This document shows, piece by piece, positions 22,423 to 30,090 of a DNA stretch of 40,132 nucleotides (positions are counted from its first letter, which is position 1; every line of letters begins with the position of its first letter). Position numbers and translations under genes: made by a program. Origin of the DNA: Bacillota bacterium (lineage in GTDB: Bacteria > Bacillota > Limnochordia > Darwinibacteriales > Darwinibacteriaceae); contig JAAYMM010000064.1 of NCBI GenBank assembly GCA_012521335.1, positions 1-40,132 on the forward strand, written 5' to 3'. The notes under the pieces were generated by a model. That model was not told the origin of the DNA, searched no databases, and worked only from the letters and a program-made list of their open reading frames with translations.

Positions 22423-23145
22423 TTGCCGAGAAAACCCATGCTCAAATTGCTGATTTTGGCAGCCCTGGTGCTGCTGTGCATCCTCCCGGCCCACGCAGGG
22501 CCCTACGCCGAATTCGATGCCTTGATTGAGAGCAAGGATGTGGCCAAAATTAGGCGGGCCATCGAGGAGCTGGAGGCCATCTTGAGCCGCAACCCTGAAG
22601 ATGGAGAAGCACTCTGGCTTGCAGGCAAAGCTTATCTGTACTTAGGGGACCGCACTGAAGAAGGGCGGTTGGAGCTTTTCGAACAGGGCAAAGAGTACGC
22701 GGACCGGGCCGTGGAGATCCTCCCCGCTTCTCCCCACGCCCACTACTGGCTTTCCGCGCTGATCGGAAGGATCGGCCAGACCAGGGGCATTTTGAGCAGC
22801 CTGTTCATGGTCCGGCCAATGAAAGAAGCCCTAGATCGCACCATCGAGCTCGATCCGGGCTACGCGGCGGCCTACTGGGTACTCAGTCAGCTCTACCAGC
22901 AGGCTCCAGGCTTCCCTTTGAGTATCGGCAACAAAAAGCTGGCTTTGGAAAACGCCCAGCGCGCCGTGGAGCTAGAACCGGGCAACCTTGAGTTCCAGCT
23001 GCAGCTGGCCAGGGCCCTAGATCACAATGGCGACAAGGATGCAGCCCGCTCCTTACTGCAGAAGATCCAAGCTGACCCGGAACTGAAGAAGGATCCTGAG
23101 CTTATGGCCGAAGTAGAAGCCCAGGCTAAGGAATGGAACCTCTAG
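22423..23145 (+). CDS. Exported TPR protein, TatT-like
   Basis: 240-residue protein with an N-terminal signal sequence (MPRKPMLKLLILAALVLLCILPAHA) and at least three tetratricopeptide-like repeats: AIEELEAILSRNPEDGEALWLAGKAYLYLG, a middle one ending ALDRTIELDPGYAAAYW, and a last one at NAQRAVELEPGNLEFQLQLARALDHNG. The APGFPLSIGNKKLAL stretch resembles the TatT component linked to TRAP transporters, but no TRAP genes are near. TTG 22423 is preferred, six bases from GAGGTG and giving a normal signal peptide; the open frame begins at 22312 but adds non-family sequence. Its TAG overlaps that of the convergent DUF4097 gene within CTAG at 23142-23145. Confidence 0.74.
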   Translation: MPRKPMLKLLILAALVLLCILPAHAGPYAEFDALIESKDVAKIRRAIEELEAILSRNPEDGEALWLAGKAYLYLGDRTEEGRLELFEQGKEYADRAVEILPASPHAHYWLSALIGRIGQTRGILSSLFMVRPMKEALDRTIELDPGYAAAYWVLSQLYQQAPGFPLSIGNKKLALENAQRAVELEPGNLEFQLQLARALDHNGDKDAARSLLQKIQADPELKKDPELMAEVEAQAKEWNL

Positions 23146-23903
23146 TACCCTAGTATGGAAATGGAACCATTGGAGGTGGTGATGTCCAAATGGGGGCCGT
23201 CCCCATTGCGGATCACCACCTCTTTGCGCCCCGTGAGCTGATTCTCACCCAAGCGGCACTCTACCCGGCCGTTGGAGGTGATCGCCCGGAGAAGGCCCTT
23301 GGTGCTGCGGGGCATGCGCAGGTCGATCTGACCATTGCTCGTCCTCAGGCGATACTCTCCGTCCCCCGCCAGAACCAGCTGGCCTTGGATCCGGCCGTTG
23401 GAAGTGAGCAGCGCGCTGGGTTCAGTCAAGACCAGTCTGCCGAACTCAATGCGGCCGTTGGCAGTGCGCGCCTGCACCCTGCCGATCACCTCTGCCATGC
23501 TGATGGGGCCGTTCTGGGTGCTGGCATCCAACACGCCCCGGAAGGGAACATTGAGCCTGATGCTTCCGTTAGCCGTCCTGGCGCGCAGCTCCTGCAGGTG
23601 CTCTCCAGAAGCTAAGATAGTAAAGCGCATCTGAGAGGAGAACATGCCCCAAATCCGCTCCGGGCGCACTGCTGTGAGCACCAAGCGTCTACCCTCGACG
23701 CGCTGTTCTACTCTGAGCTCCTGGAGAAGAGCGCGCAAACTCGTTTCGTTCAGGCCCCGCACCGATTTTTCCGCCACCACCCGCGCTTGGCCCGCTTCCA
23801 AGGGCTCCCACCTGATGGCGCCGTTGAACCCGCTCACTTCCAGACTGTTAATCTCCGGACCTAAAACGAACTCTTCCACAACCTCCAGTTTTGTCAAGAA
23901 CAT
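23142..23903 (-). CDS. DUF4097 (YvlB-like) beta-repeat protein
   Basis: 253-residue protein dominated by a repeated short motif, T-[SA]-N-G-x-[IV], seen about eight times from residue ~130: RTANGSI, STQNGPI, RTANGRI, LTSNGRI, RTSNGQI, ITSNGRV and TTSNGSI. Each repeat is spaced about 18-24 residues, as expected for a beta-solenoid of the DUF4097 family, whose function is not established. No signal peptide or membrane helix is seen, so it is probably cytoplasmic or anchored by a partner. ATG 23903 is chosen for AAAGGAAGTG upstream; the frame continues to 24155 but would overlap the tpx start. Convergent with the TPR gene, divergent from tpx. Confidence 0.78.
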   Translation of the reverse strand: MFLTKLEVVEEFVLGPEINSLEVSGFNGAIRWEPLEAGQARVVAEKSVRGLNETSLRALLQELRVEQRVEGRRLVLTAVRPERIWGMFSSQMRFTILASGEHLQELRARTANGSIRLNVPFRGVLDASTQNGPISMAEVIGRVQARTANGRIEFGRLVLTEPSALLTSNGRIQGQLVLAGDGEYRLRTSNGQIDLRMPRSTKGLLRAITSNGRVECRLGENQLTGRKEVVIRNGDGPHLDITTSNGSISILGY

Positions 23904-24083
23904 CAGTGCCACTTCCTTTCCCCTGTTCAGCTTGAGTATAACAGCTGGAACCCCCTGTGCACAGGGCCTGGGATTGGACTTCACCTCCGTCTGCAGACCG
24001 ATCTCCACATTTTTCCTGAGCTGAGCAGGAATCCATTTCTTAGTGCAGAAGTCACCAATCACCTTGATTAAGGAGGGAAGAAC

Positions 24084-24590
24084 ATGGAAAAACGCAAGGT
24101 CACCATGAAAGGCAAAGAACTTACCGTCCGGGGGCCCAAGCTCAGTATAGGCCAAAAGGCGCCCGACTTCAGACTAGTGGATAACCAGTTCAACCCCAAA
24201 ACGCTCGCTGATTTCGGAGCAAAAGTGAAGCTGCTCAGCATCGTCCCTTCCCTGGACACGGGGGTGTGCGATGCCCAAACCAGGCGCTTTAACGAAGAGC
24301 TGAGCAAGCTCGAGGGCGCTGTAGTGATCACCGTGAGCGTTGATCTGCCCTTTGCCCAGAGTCGCTGGTGCGGGAATGCCGGCCTGAACGAGGCCATCAC
24401 CCTCTCTGACCACTACGACGTGTCTTTTGGTGAAGCCTACGGTGTGCTCATTGAGGAAATGCGCCTGCTGGCTCGGGCAGTGTTAGTCCTCGATCAGGAC
24501 AACATCATCCGCTACACCGAATACTTGGAAGAAGTGGCCTCCCATCCCAATTACGAGGCCGCGCTGGAAGCAGTGCGCGCGCTGCTCTAG
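24084..24590 (+). CDS. tpx: Thiol peroxidase Tpx (atypical 2-Cys peroxiredoxin)
   Basis: 168-residue peroxiredoxin of the Tpx type that reduces peroxides with thioredoxin. The peroxidatic Cys is in [15 protein letters not shown], where relatives have SLDTPVC, so Pro is replaced by Gly. The resolving Cys is in RWCGNAGL. This one uses Cys, unlike the Sec-containing Prx at 8223. ATG 24084 follows an excellent TAAGGAGGG site. The region upstream lacks the TGATAAT operator found at the Sec-Prx and sod genes, so regulation probably differs. A bidirectional terminator follows. Confidence 0.95.
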   Translation: MEKRKVTMKGKELTVRGPKLSIGQKAPDFRLVDNQFNPKTLADFGAKVKLLSIVPSLDTGVCDAQTRRFNEELSKLEGAVVITVSVDLPFAQSRWCGNAGLNEAITLSDHYDVSFGEAYGVLIEEMRLLARAVLVLDQDNIIRYTEYLEEVASHPNYEAALEAVRALL

Positions 24591-24608
24591 GGCGCGGCGG
24601 GCATAAAA

Positions 24609-24645
24609 CAAGCCGGGCTCAGCTGTTCTGCTGCCCGGCTTTTCT
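24609..24645. terminator. Bidirectional terminator between tpx and the nitroreductase
   Basis: 9-bp stem AAGCCGGGC (24610-24618) with GCCCGGCTT (24633-24641), a 14-base loop, A-rich left and T-rich right flanks. Confidence 0.87.
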
Positions 24646-24652
24646 GTGTCCT

Positions 24653-25168
24653 TTAGCGATTCCAAGTGACGATCTCTTCGAGTGACTTGCGTTTTTTGAT
24701 GGGCATGGGCCCTTCCCCGGGGTAGCCCAGGGGGATGAGGGCAAGGGGCTCCATGTGTTCTGGCAGGTTCAGTGTGGTGCGGACCTGCGCCGCATCGAAA
24801 GCACACACCCAGCAGGTGCCCAGTCCTAAGGATGCTGCCGCAAGGATGAGGTGTTCCACGGCAATGGCTACATCCACATCGCAGTGGTCCTTCCCATCCC
24901 GACGCTTCCAGGACTGCTCATGATCGCCGCAGGCCACGATGATCACGGGGGCGTTCCTCAGCCACTCACCCTGATAGGCCTGGCAGATCTCGGCCCGGAG
25001 CTGCTCATCAGTGGCCACATAGAAGTGCCAAGGCTGATAGTTCACAGCGCTGGGGGCCAGCCTGGCAGCCTCCAGAACTTGCTCAATCTTCTCCCTTTCC
25101 ACGGGTTGCTCGCGAAATGTGCGTACCGAATAACGTTCCGCCACTAGTTCCAAAAAGGCATTCGACAT
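24653..25168 (-). CDS. Nitroreductase family FMN oxidoreductase
   Basis: 171-residue NAD(P)H-dependent flavoprotein of the nitroreductase family. Signs are RYSVRTFREQPV near residue 13 (FMN phosphate-binding Arg/Ser), EAARLAPSAVNYQPWHFYV, an acidic DVDVAIAVEHLILAAASLGLGTCWV core and LIPLGYPGEGP near the end. The physiological substrate is unknown; quinones, flavins and nitro compounds are typical. ATG 25168 is six bases from AGGAGG, which overlaps the stop of the upstream cyclase gene, so translation is probably coupled. It is last in the DUF1538/P-II operon. Confidence 0.9.
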   Translation of the reverse strand: MSNAFLELVAERYSVRTFREQPVEREKIEQVLEAARLAPSAVNYQPWHFYVATDEQLRAEICQAYQGEWLRNAPVIIVACGDHEQSWKRRDGKDHCDVDVAIAVEHLILAAASLGLGTCWVCAFDAAQVRTTLNLPEHMEPLALIPLGYPGEGPMPIKKRKSLEEIVTWNR

Positions 25169-25179
25169 AGGCATCCTCC

Positions 25180-26520
25180 TCATTCTGTGTGCTGGGCGCT
25201 GGCTTTACCCGCCCGCTTGACTGCATAGAGCTCTGCATCCGCCCTGTTCAGGGCGTCCATGAAACCTGTATCCCCAGGCTGAAAACGGGCCGCACCCAGG
25301 GAAATGCCGGTGGTGACCTTCTCCCCTGCAAACTTGAACTCCAGGGCGGCCACAGACTCCATGATCCGCCTCTGCACCCGCTCTCCCAGTTCAGCGGAGA
25401 CTACTACCACAAACTCATCGCCACCCCAGCGGATCAGTTCTCCACCACTGCCCACAACGCGTCGCACCGCCGCGGCCACCGCACGCAGAACCTGGTCGCC
25501 GGCGGCATGTCCGAAAAAATCGTTCACTTCTTTCAGACAGTCCACATCGAACATCAAGAGCACAGGACTAGGTTCGCCGGCTTGAAAGGACGCAAAGGCC
25601 CTGCTGAGAATCTCCACGCCGCAGCGCCGGCTGCGGGCCCCGGTAAGCAGGTCCTCGTTGATCTCTGTTTTTAGTTGAGCCGTCTGCTGACGGAAGAAGA
25701 AGTACTCTACCACCAGAACTAGGCCCAACGCGGCCACCACCAGCAGAACTAAGACCAGCACCAGCCTCAGCGACAGCAAAGCGGTCAACCTGCCGCCCTC
25801 CTGGGCGGTCTGGTGGAGATGGGGTTCCAGCTCGCTGCGGTTCACCCCCATAGTCACCAACCAGCCGAGCTCCTCGTGCCACAAGGAATAAGCCAGATCG
25901 TTGCCATGCTCATCTACCCGCAGCGGTCCCTGGGCAACAGACAGCCACATGCCCTCGCCGAGCTCCAAGGTTGCCAAGGTCTCCTGCACCTTGGCTTGAA
26001 CCCGCCGCTGCAGCGTGCTCCCGTGAACACCCCACAGTGCCACCAGTTCTCCGTGGAGCAGCAGCTCAGAAAGCTGCAGACCCGCCGCAGCTCCTGGCAG
26101 GCGCAGCTCGCCCTGGCTGTACAGAATCTCCCCGCTCACGGGATTCCAGAGCAGAGCGGAAAGCTGCGGCTCAGACTGCATGAGCTGTTGGAAATAACCA
26201 GCAAACGCGGGCGCGTCCAGATCCGCCGCCTGCTCCAGCAGCTGCAACCTGTCTGCAATCAGCGCCTCCCAGCTCTGTTCTTCCTCGGACTTCAACCGTT
26301 CGATCACCTGCACCACATTGTGCACATTGAGCCGCAGGAAATCTTCGTGCATCGCGGCTACAGTACGTTCGGCCGCGCCTAAGTAGATGCCGGCCACTTG
26401 CTGAAAACTGAGCCAAAAAGCATAGCCGCTGACAGTACAGATCACCAGAACCAAGACGGCCATAGTCAAATTGTGGACATGCCCGTGCGGAACTACCCTC
26501 CAGCGCAGCTTGGGCCCCAT
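25180..26520 (-). CDS. Membrane diguanylate cyclase (GGDEF)
   Basis: 446-residue sensor enzyme making c-di-GMP. TM helix near residues 17-40, an extracytoplasmic region of about 200 residues with no recognised domain (probably cache-like), second TM helix near 240-270, and a GGDEF domain from about 290. The active site is intact: DVDCLKEVNDFFGHAAGD and RWGGDEFVVVV near 366. The RxxD inhibitory site upstream of GGDEF is not seen (GSGGELIRWGGDEF), so product inhibition may be absent. ATG 26520 has AGAGGGG about nine bases upstream; the frame to 26631 would run into the cyclotransferase gene. Its product would be hydrolysed by the EAL proteins at 1817 and 30091. Confidence 0.92.
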   Translation of the reverse strand: MGPKLRWRVVPHGHVHNLTMAVLVLVICTVSGYAFWLSFQQVAGIYLGAAERTVAAMHEDFLRLNVHNVVQVIERLKSEEEQSWEALIADRLQLLEQAADLDAPAFAGYFQQLMQSEPQLSALLWNPVSGEILYSQGELRLPGAAAGLQLSELLLHGELVALWGVHGSTLQRRVQAKVQETLATLELGEGMWLSVAQGPLRVDEHGNDLAYSLWHEELGWLVTMGVNRSELEPHLHQTAQEGGRLTALLSLRLVLVLVLLVVAALGLVLVVEYFFFRQQTAQLKTEINEDLLTGARSRRCGVEILSRAFASFQAGEPSPVLLMFDVDCLKEVNDFFGHAAGDQVLRAVAAAVRRVVGSGGELIRWGGDEFVVVVSAELGERVQRRIMESVAALEFKFAGEKVTTGISLGAARFQPGDTGFMDALNRADAELYAVKRAGKASAQHTE

Positions 26521-26545
26521 AGCGCAACCCCTCTTGCCCCCAGAT

Positions 26546-27349
26546 TCACTCGGCTGCGGGCAGCAGCCTAATCGCGTAGATTCTGGACCAGAGTTTGCCC
26601 GTGACAACAACTCGGCCCGTATCACCATCAAAGGCTATACCGTTGAGCACATCGGCTCCTGGGTTAACTTCTCGTTCCTGGGCAGCGAGTTCCCTGAGAT
26701 CGATCCAGCCCAGCACCTTTCCTGTAGCTGGGTCAATGCGGCAGATCACGCTGCTCAGCCAGACATTGGCCCAGATTTCGCCTTCTACATACTCCAGTTC
26801 GTTCAATAGAGCTATCGCGCCGCCTTCTCCCCTAACCTCCAGGCTGCTCACCGTTTCTAAGGTCTGGGGATCCAACCAGCGCAGGACGCTGGAACCATCG
26901 CTCATGATCAGATGGGTGCCATCGGTGGTAAGGCCCCACCCCTCCCCTGCATAGGTGTACTCCCCAATCCTTTCCAGGCTATCCGCATCGTAGATGAAAC
27001 CGGTGCCTTCCCTCCAGGTAAGCTGGTAGACTTTATCGCCCAGGGCAGCAATACCCTCGCCGAAGAAACGGGGCTCCAAGTCAACGCTTCTCAGCACAGC
27101 GCCATCTTCCAGGCGCACCACGCGCAGAGACGATTCCCCATACAGGCCCGTCCCCTCGTACAGCAAGCCATCGCGGAAGAACAGTCCCTGGGTGAAAGCC
27201 CGCTGGTCGTGGGGGAAGCTGTCCACCACCTCGATGCGGTAAACCGGTTCCACTGCCAGGCACACCAACACAGGTGCGCCCAGGGACAGACCCATCAACA
27301 GCCCCAGAGCAATCGCCACCTTGAGCAGGTTAATCCTCCACCACTCCAT
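26546..27349 (-). CDS. Glutaminyl-peptide cyclotransferase (glutamine cyclotransferase)
   Basis: 267-residue enzyme of the beta-propeller glutaminyl cyclase family, turning N-terminal Gln of peptides into pyroglutamate. The N-terminus is a signal anchor or signal peptide (LLKVAIALGLLMGLSLGAPVLVCLA), so it acts outside the cytoplasm. Motifs are FPHDQRAFTQGLFFRDGLLYEGTGLYG, then FGEGIA, KVYQLTWREG, GEGWGLTTDG, LNELEYVEGEIWANVW and NGIAFD, all in family order. ATG 27349 overlaps the end of the P-II gene by 20 bases with GGGAGG nearby, so the two are translationally linked. Its substrates in bacteria are unclear. Confidence 0.9.
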   Translation of the reverse strand: MEWWRINLLKVAIALGLLMGLSLGAPVLVCLAVEPVYRIEVVDSFPHDQRAFTQGLFFRDGLLYEGTGLYGESSLRVVRLEDGAVLRSVDLEPRFFGEGIAALGDKVYQLTWREGTGFIYDADSLERIGEYTYAGEGWGLTTDGTHLIMSDGSSVLRWLDPQTLETVSSLEVRGEGGAIALLNELEYVEGEIWANVWLSSVICRIDPATGKVLGWIDLRELAAQEREVNPGADVLNGIAFDGDTGRVVVTGKLWSRIYAIRLLPAAE

Positions 27350-28001
27350 AGACCTCCCTCACATCCTGGACGAAGATAATGCCCTTGCCCGGTTCGTGGA
27401 TCTTCAGCTCATCGCGCACCGCGAGCACGATCTTGTCCGCCAGCTCCTGGCGGGCCAAGATCAACACCATCTCCTTCTCCGGCTCAATCTCCAGGTTCAA
27501 AAACCTGCTCGTCTCGTGGATGCTCGAACCCCGGGCGTTGATTATGGTGCCGCCCTTGGCCCCTGCAGCCTTAGCCACATCCATGACCTCTTCGCCCTTA
27601 CCCTTGTCCACCACCACGAAAACGGCGCGATACACGCTGTCCCCACCTCCATCAGCACTTTTGAAGTCGTACTCGTAGTCTCCGGTGCCCAGAAAGGCTC
27701 CCAACGGCATGGCAAAGGCAATACCTTGTCTCGGCTTGTTCAGATGCAGTTCATCGGCGAACATTCTCAGGGCATTGCGGCCCAGGTGCTTTTGGGCAGC
27801 TAAGAAAACGATCTCCTTACGGGTATCTGTCAAGCCCAGCAGCTCCGCCAGGCGCCCTGTTACCGTGCCGCGTCCCAAGGCGATGGTGCCTCCGCTGATG
27901 CCGTTTTTCTTGGCCATACTCACTACTCTGCTGCCCAGTCCGAAGTTCACTACGACACAGAGCAGCTCATACTGCTTCCGTCCAACAGACTCAGGAGCCA
28001 T
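27330..28001 (-). CDS. Tandem P-II-like signalling protein
   Basis: 223-residue soluble protein with two GlnB/P-II-type domains in one chain (about 5-110 and 112-220). The first has YELLCVVVNFGLGSRVVSMAKKNGISGGTIALGRGT, and the second VFVVVDKGKGEEVMDVAKAAGAKGGTIINARGS, then both have E-x-x-x-x-L-A-x-Q/RQ and the KPRQGIAFAMPL / EPGKGIIFVQDV C-terminal strands. P-II proteins bind ATP, ADP and often 2-oxoglutarate and gate transporters or enzymes. ATG 28001 is nine bases from GAGGGG, while ATG 28010 is too close to it. It directly follows the DUF1538 gene, its probable target, and overlaps the cyclotransferase gene. Confidence 0.83.
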   Translation of the reverse strand: MAPESVGRKQYELLCVVVNFGLGSRVVSMAKKNGISGGTIALGRGTVTGRLAELLGLTDTRKEIVFLAAQKHLGRNALRMFADELHLNKPRQGIAFAMPLGAFLGTGDYEYDFKSADGGGDSVYRAVFVVVDKGKGEEVMDVAKAAGAKGGTIINARGSSIHETSRFLNLEIEPEKEMVLILARQELADKIVLAVRDELKIHEPGKGIIFVQDVREVYGVVED

Positions 28002-28026
28002 CTGACTCATCCCCTCGTCTTCTTGA

Positions 28027-29514
28027 TCACCTTGTCTTGACCCTAAACACAACTCCCAGCCCCAACATAGTCACAATCCCCGCCATGGCCACCAAGGCGA
28101 TCATGCCCAAGCCATCGCGCAGGAGATCTGCCCCCTCTAGGGCTCCGGCGGCCCCTTGGAAGAAAGCGAGGATAAAGGTGGTTGTCAAGGGCCCCGTGGC
28201 TACGCTGCCCGAATCAAAGCCGATGCCAACGAAGAGATTGGGGACAAAGCGCGCCAGAACCAGAGCAGTTAGATAACCTGGCAGCAGAATGTGCCAGAGC
28301 GTCAGCCAGGGCAGCAAAATCCGGAGAGATGAAAGCAGAACAGCTAGGCCCACACCGAAAGCCAAAGCGGCCACCACTACTGTGCGCTTGACATAGCCGC
28401 TGGTCACGTCCTCAATCTGCCTGGTGAGTACATACACCGACGGTTCAGCCACGATGGTCACAAACCCCAGGACGAACGATGTAACTAACAGCCAGACCTT
28501 GTTTTCCAAGGAAGCTAACTGATAGCCCAACTGACTGCCAAGTTCCATGAACCCTCCGTTGACACCCATGAAAAACAAGAAGGTTCCCAGAAGAGTATAG
28601 GCAAAACCTTTGGACATTCTTTGGAACTGCCTCTTGTCCAGTTTGAGAAGCACCCTCTGCAGCACTAGAAAAGATACTGCGAGGGGCAGGAGGGCAACAA
28701 AGCTGTCCCGCACAGCGGCGGGAGCCACTTGCCAAAACCTGCCCATCATGGAGCCTACCTCGGCGGAAGCGAGTTCCAGGGTGATTAAGGGAAAATCACG
28801 CAGAGGCTTAACCAGATTCATAACCATCACGGCCAAAATTGGCCCGACTGCGCCGGCGCCCACAAGGCCAAAGCTGTCGTCCTCAGCCTGTTTGCTGTCC
28901 TTGCGCATGCGGGAGATGCCCACGGCCAAAGCCATGATGAAAGGCACAACCAGAATCCCGGTCACGGAACCAGAAGAGTCAAAGCTTATGGCCAGAAACT
29001 CCAGAGAATTGCGGGAGGTGATCCAGGCCAAAATCAAGATCACCCCGTAGGCCACGGCAAAAAAGTTGCGCATGGATACATGCAGAAACACGCGGGCAAA
29101 GCCAAGAGCTATCATGAGGGCAAACCCTGCGGGTATGACGCCCAGCAGCAAGCGCGCGGAAATCCCTCCCGCCGTGACATGTTCAATCTGATTGACCAGC
29201 ACCAATATGCCTGGCTCCGCCACGGAGACAAAAAAGCCCAGCAATCCTCCAGCCAAAAGGAAGAGCCAGAGCTTGTTCGTCTTCACCAGCGCTGAACCGG
29301 TAATGCTGCCAAAGGGGGAAATGCCCAGATCAACACCGACAAAGAAGATGGACAGACCGATAATTAAGATAAGCGCACCCACCAAGAACCTGACCACTAC
29401 TGGAGCAGCCAACGGGACCAGCGTGAAATGTAAAAGCAAAACAATGATGGCTATGGGAAGAACAGCTTGCGTGTTGTTCTTCAGATAACCTACCAGAATG
29501 TTCAACCAACCCAC
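28027..29514 (-). CDS. DUF1538 membrane protein (duplicated)
   Basis: 495-residue integral membrane protein with about twelve hydrophobic segments in two repeats of the DUF1538 type. The repeat signatures are FFVGVDLGISPFGSITGSAL with GFFVSVAEPGILVLVNQIEHVTAGG in the first half, and FFMGVNGGFMELGSQLGYQL with GFVTIVAEPSVYVLTRQIEDVTSGY in the second. The inverted-looking duplication and conserved AEP in a membrane region resemble a transporter, but the substrate is unknown. The start is ambiguous: GTG 29514 (4 bases after AAAGG) or TTG 29505 (after AGGGTGGG); the frame to 29610 gives a non-family N-terminus. First gene of the operon with a P-II gene 25 bases on. Confidence 0.84.
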   Translation of the reverse strand: MGWLNILVGYLKNNTQAVLPIAIIVLLLHFTLVPLAAPVVVRFLVGALILIIGLSIFFVGVDLGISPFGSITGSALVKTNKLWLFLLAGGLLGFFVSVAEPGILVLVNQIEHVTAGGISARLLLGVIPAGFALMIALGFARVFLHVSMRNFFAVAYGVILILAWITSRNSLEFLAISFDSSGSVTGILVVPFIMALAVGISRMRKDSKQAEDDSFGLVGAGAVGPILAVMVMNLVKPLRDFPLITLELASAEVGSMMGRFWQVAPAAVRDSFVALLPLAVSFLVLQRVLLKLDKRQFQRMSKGFAYTLLGTFLFFMGVNGGFMELGSQLGYQLASLENKVWLLVTSFVLGFVTIVAEPSVYVLTRQIEDVTSGYVKRTVVVAALAFGVGLAVLLSSLRILLPWLTLWHILLPGYLTALVLARFVPNLFVGIGFDSGSVATGPLTTTFILAFFQGAAGALEGADLLRDGLGMIALVAMAGIVTMLGLGVVFRVKTR

Positions 29515-29613
29515 CCTACCTTTCCAACTATGATCGCTTTCAGATGCAGATGCTGCCCTGAGACTATCCAGGGAATTTGGGCAGACTGTTCCTAGAAAAA
29601 GGAGGGGCAAACC

Positions 29614-30072
29614 ATGAAATCCAAACGCTTTCTTGTTCCGCTCCTGGTGTTGGTCATGCTAGGTACAGTCGCGGCGATACAGGGGCTGCGCAGACAGGCA
29701 CCTCCTGCACCCGAACTGTTCCAGTCCCAGGTTGCGGCGGCGGAAAACTCCCTGGAGACCATTTCCCGCCTGAATCTAGAAGTTGACCTTCGCGGAGGCA
29801 AAGAACTAGAGATGCGCTATTCATCTAACGGAGCAGCCAGCACTCGCATCGGCAGAGACGGCAAAACCGACGCAGCTGCCCTAGGAGAAATCAACAGCCT
29901 TTTGGCCGCGCTTCCTCCCTTGGCAGAAGGCAGGCCCCTGGCGATCATCCAAGGGGCTCTGGAACACTTGCAGGTTGATGAAGCAGAAGTAGATGAATTC
30001 GAACTGTCCTATCGCCTAACCAACGGCTTGGCGCGCATCATCGAACTGGAGGTAAATAGGGAAGAGGACTGA
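29614..30072 (+). CDS. Small exported YusW-like protein
   Basis: 152-residue protein with an N-terminal signal or anchor helix (MKSKRFLVPLLVLVMLGTVAAIQG). The rest resembles the YusW-like domain by eye: NLEVDLRGGKELEMRY, a helix ALGEINSLLAALPPLAEG, then LQVDEAEVDEFELSYRL and ARIIELEVNRE. There is no Cys at the cleavage region, so it is not a clear lipoprotein. The ribosome binding site AAAAGGAGGGG is excellent. It is divergent from the DUF1538 operon and convergent with the PAS-EAL gene, only 18 bases away and with no evident terminator between. Function unknown. Confidence 0.66.
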   Translation: MKSKRFLVPLLVLVMLGTVAAIQGLRRQAPPAPELFQSQVAAAENSLETISRLNLEVDLRGGKELEMRYSSNGAASTRIGRDGKTDAAALGEINSLLAALPPLAEGRPLAIIQGALEHLQVDEAEVDEFELSYRLTNGLARIIELEVNREED

Positions 30073-30090
30073 AAGCCCTTCTGCCTCTCG

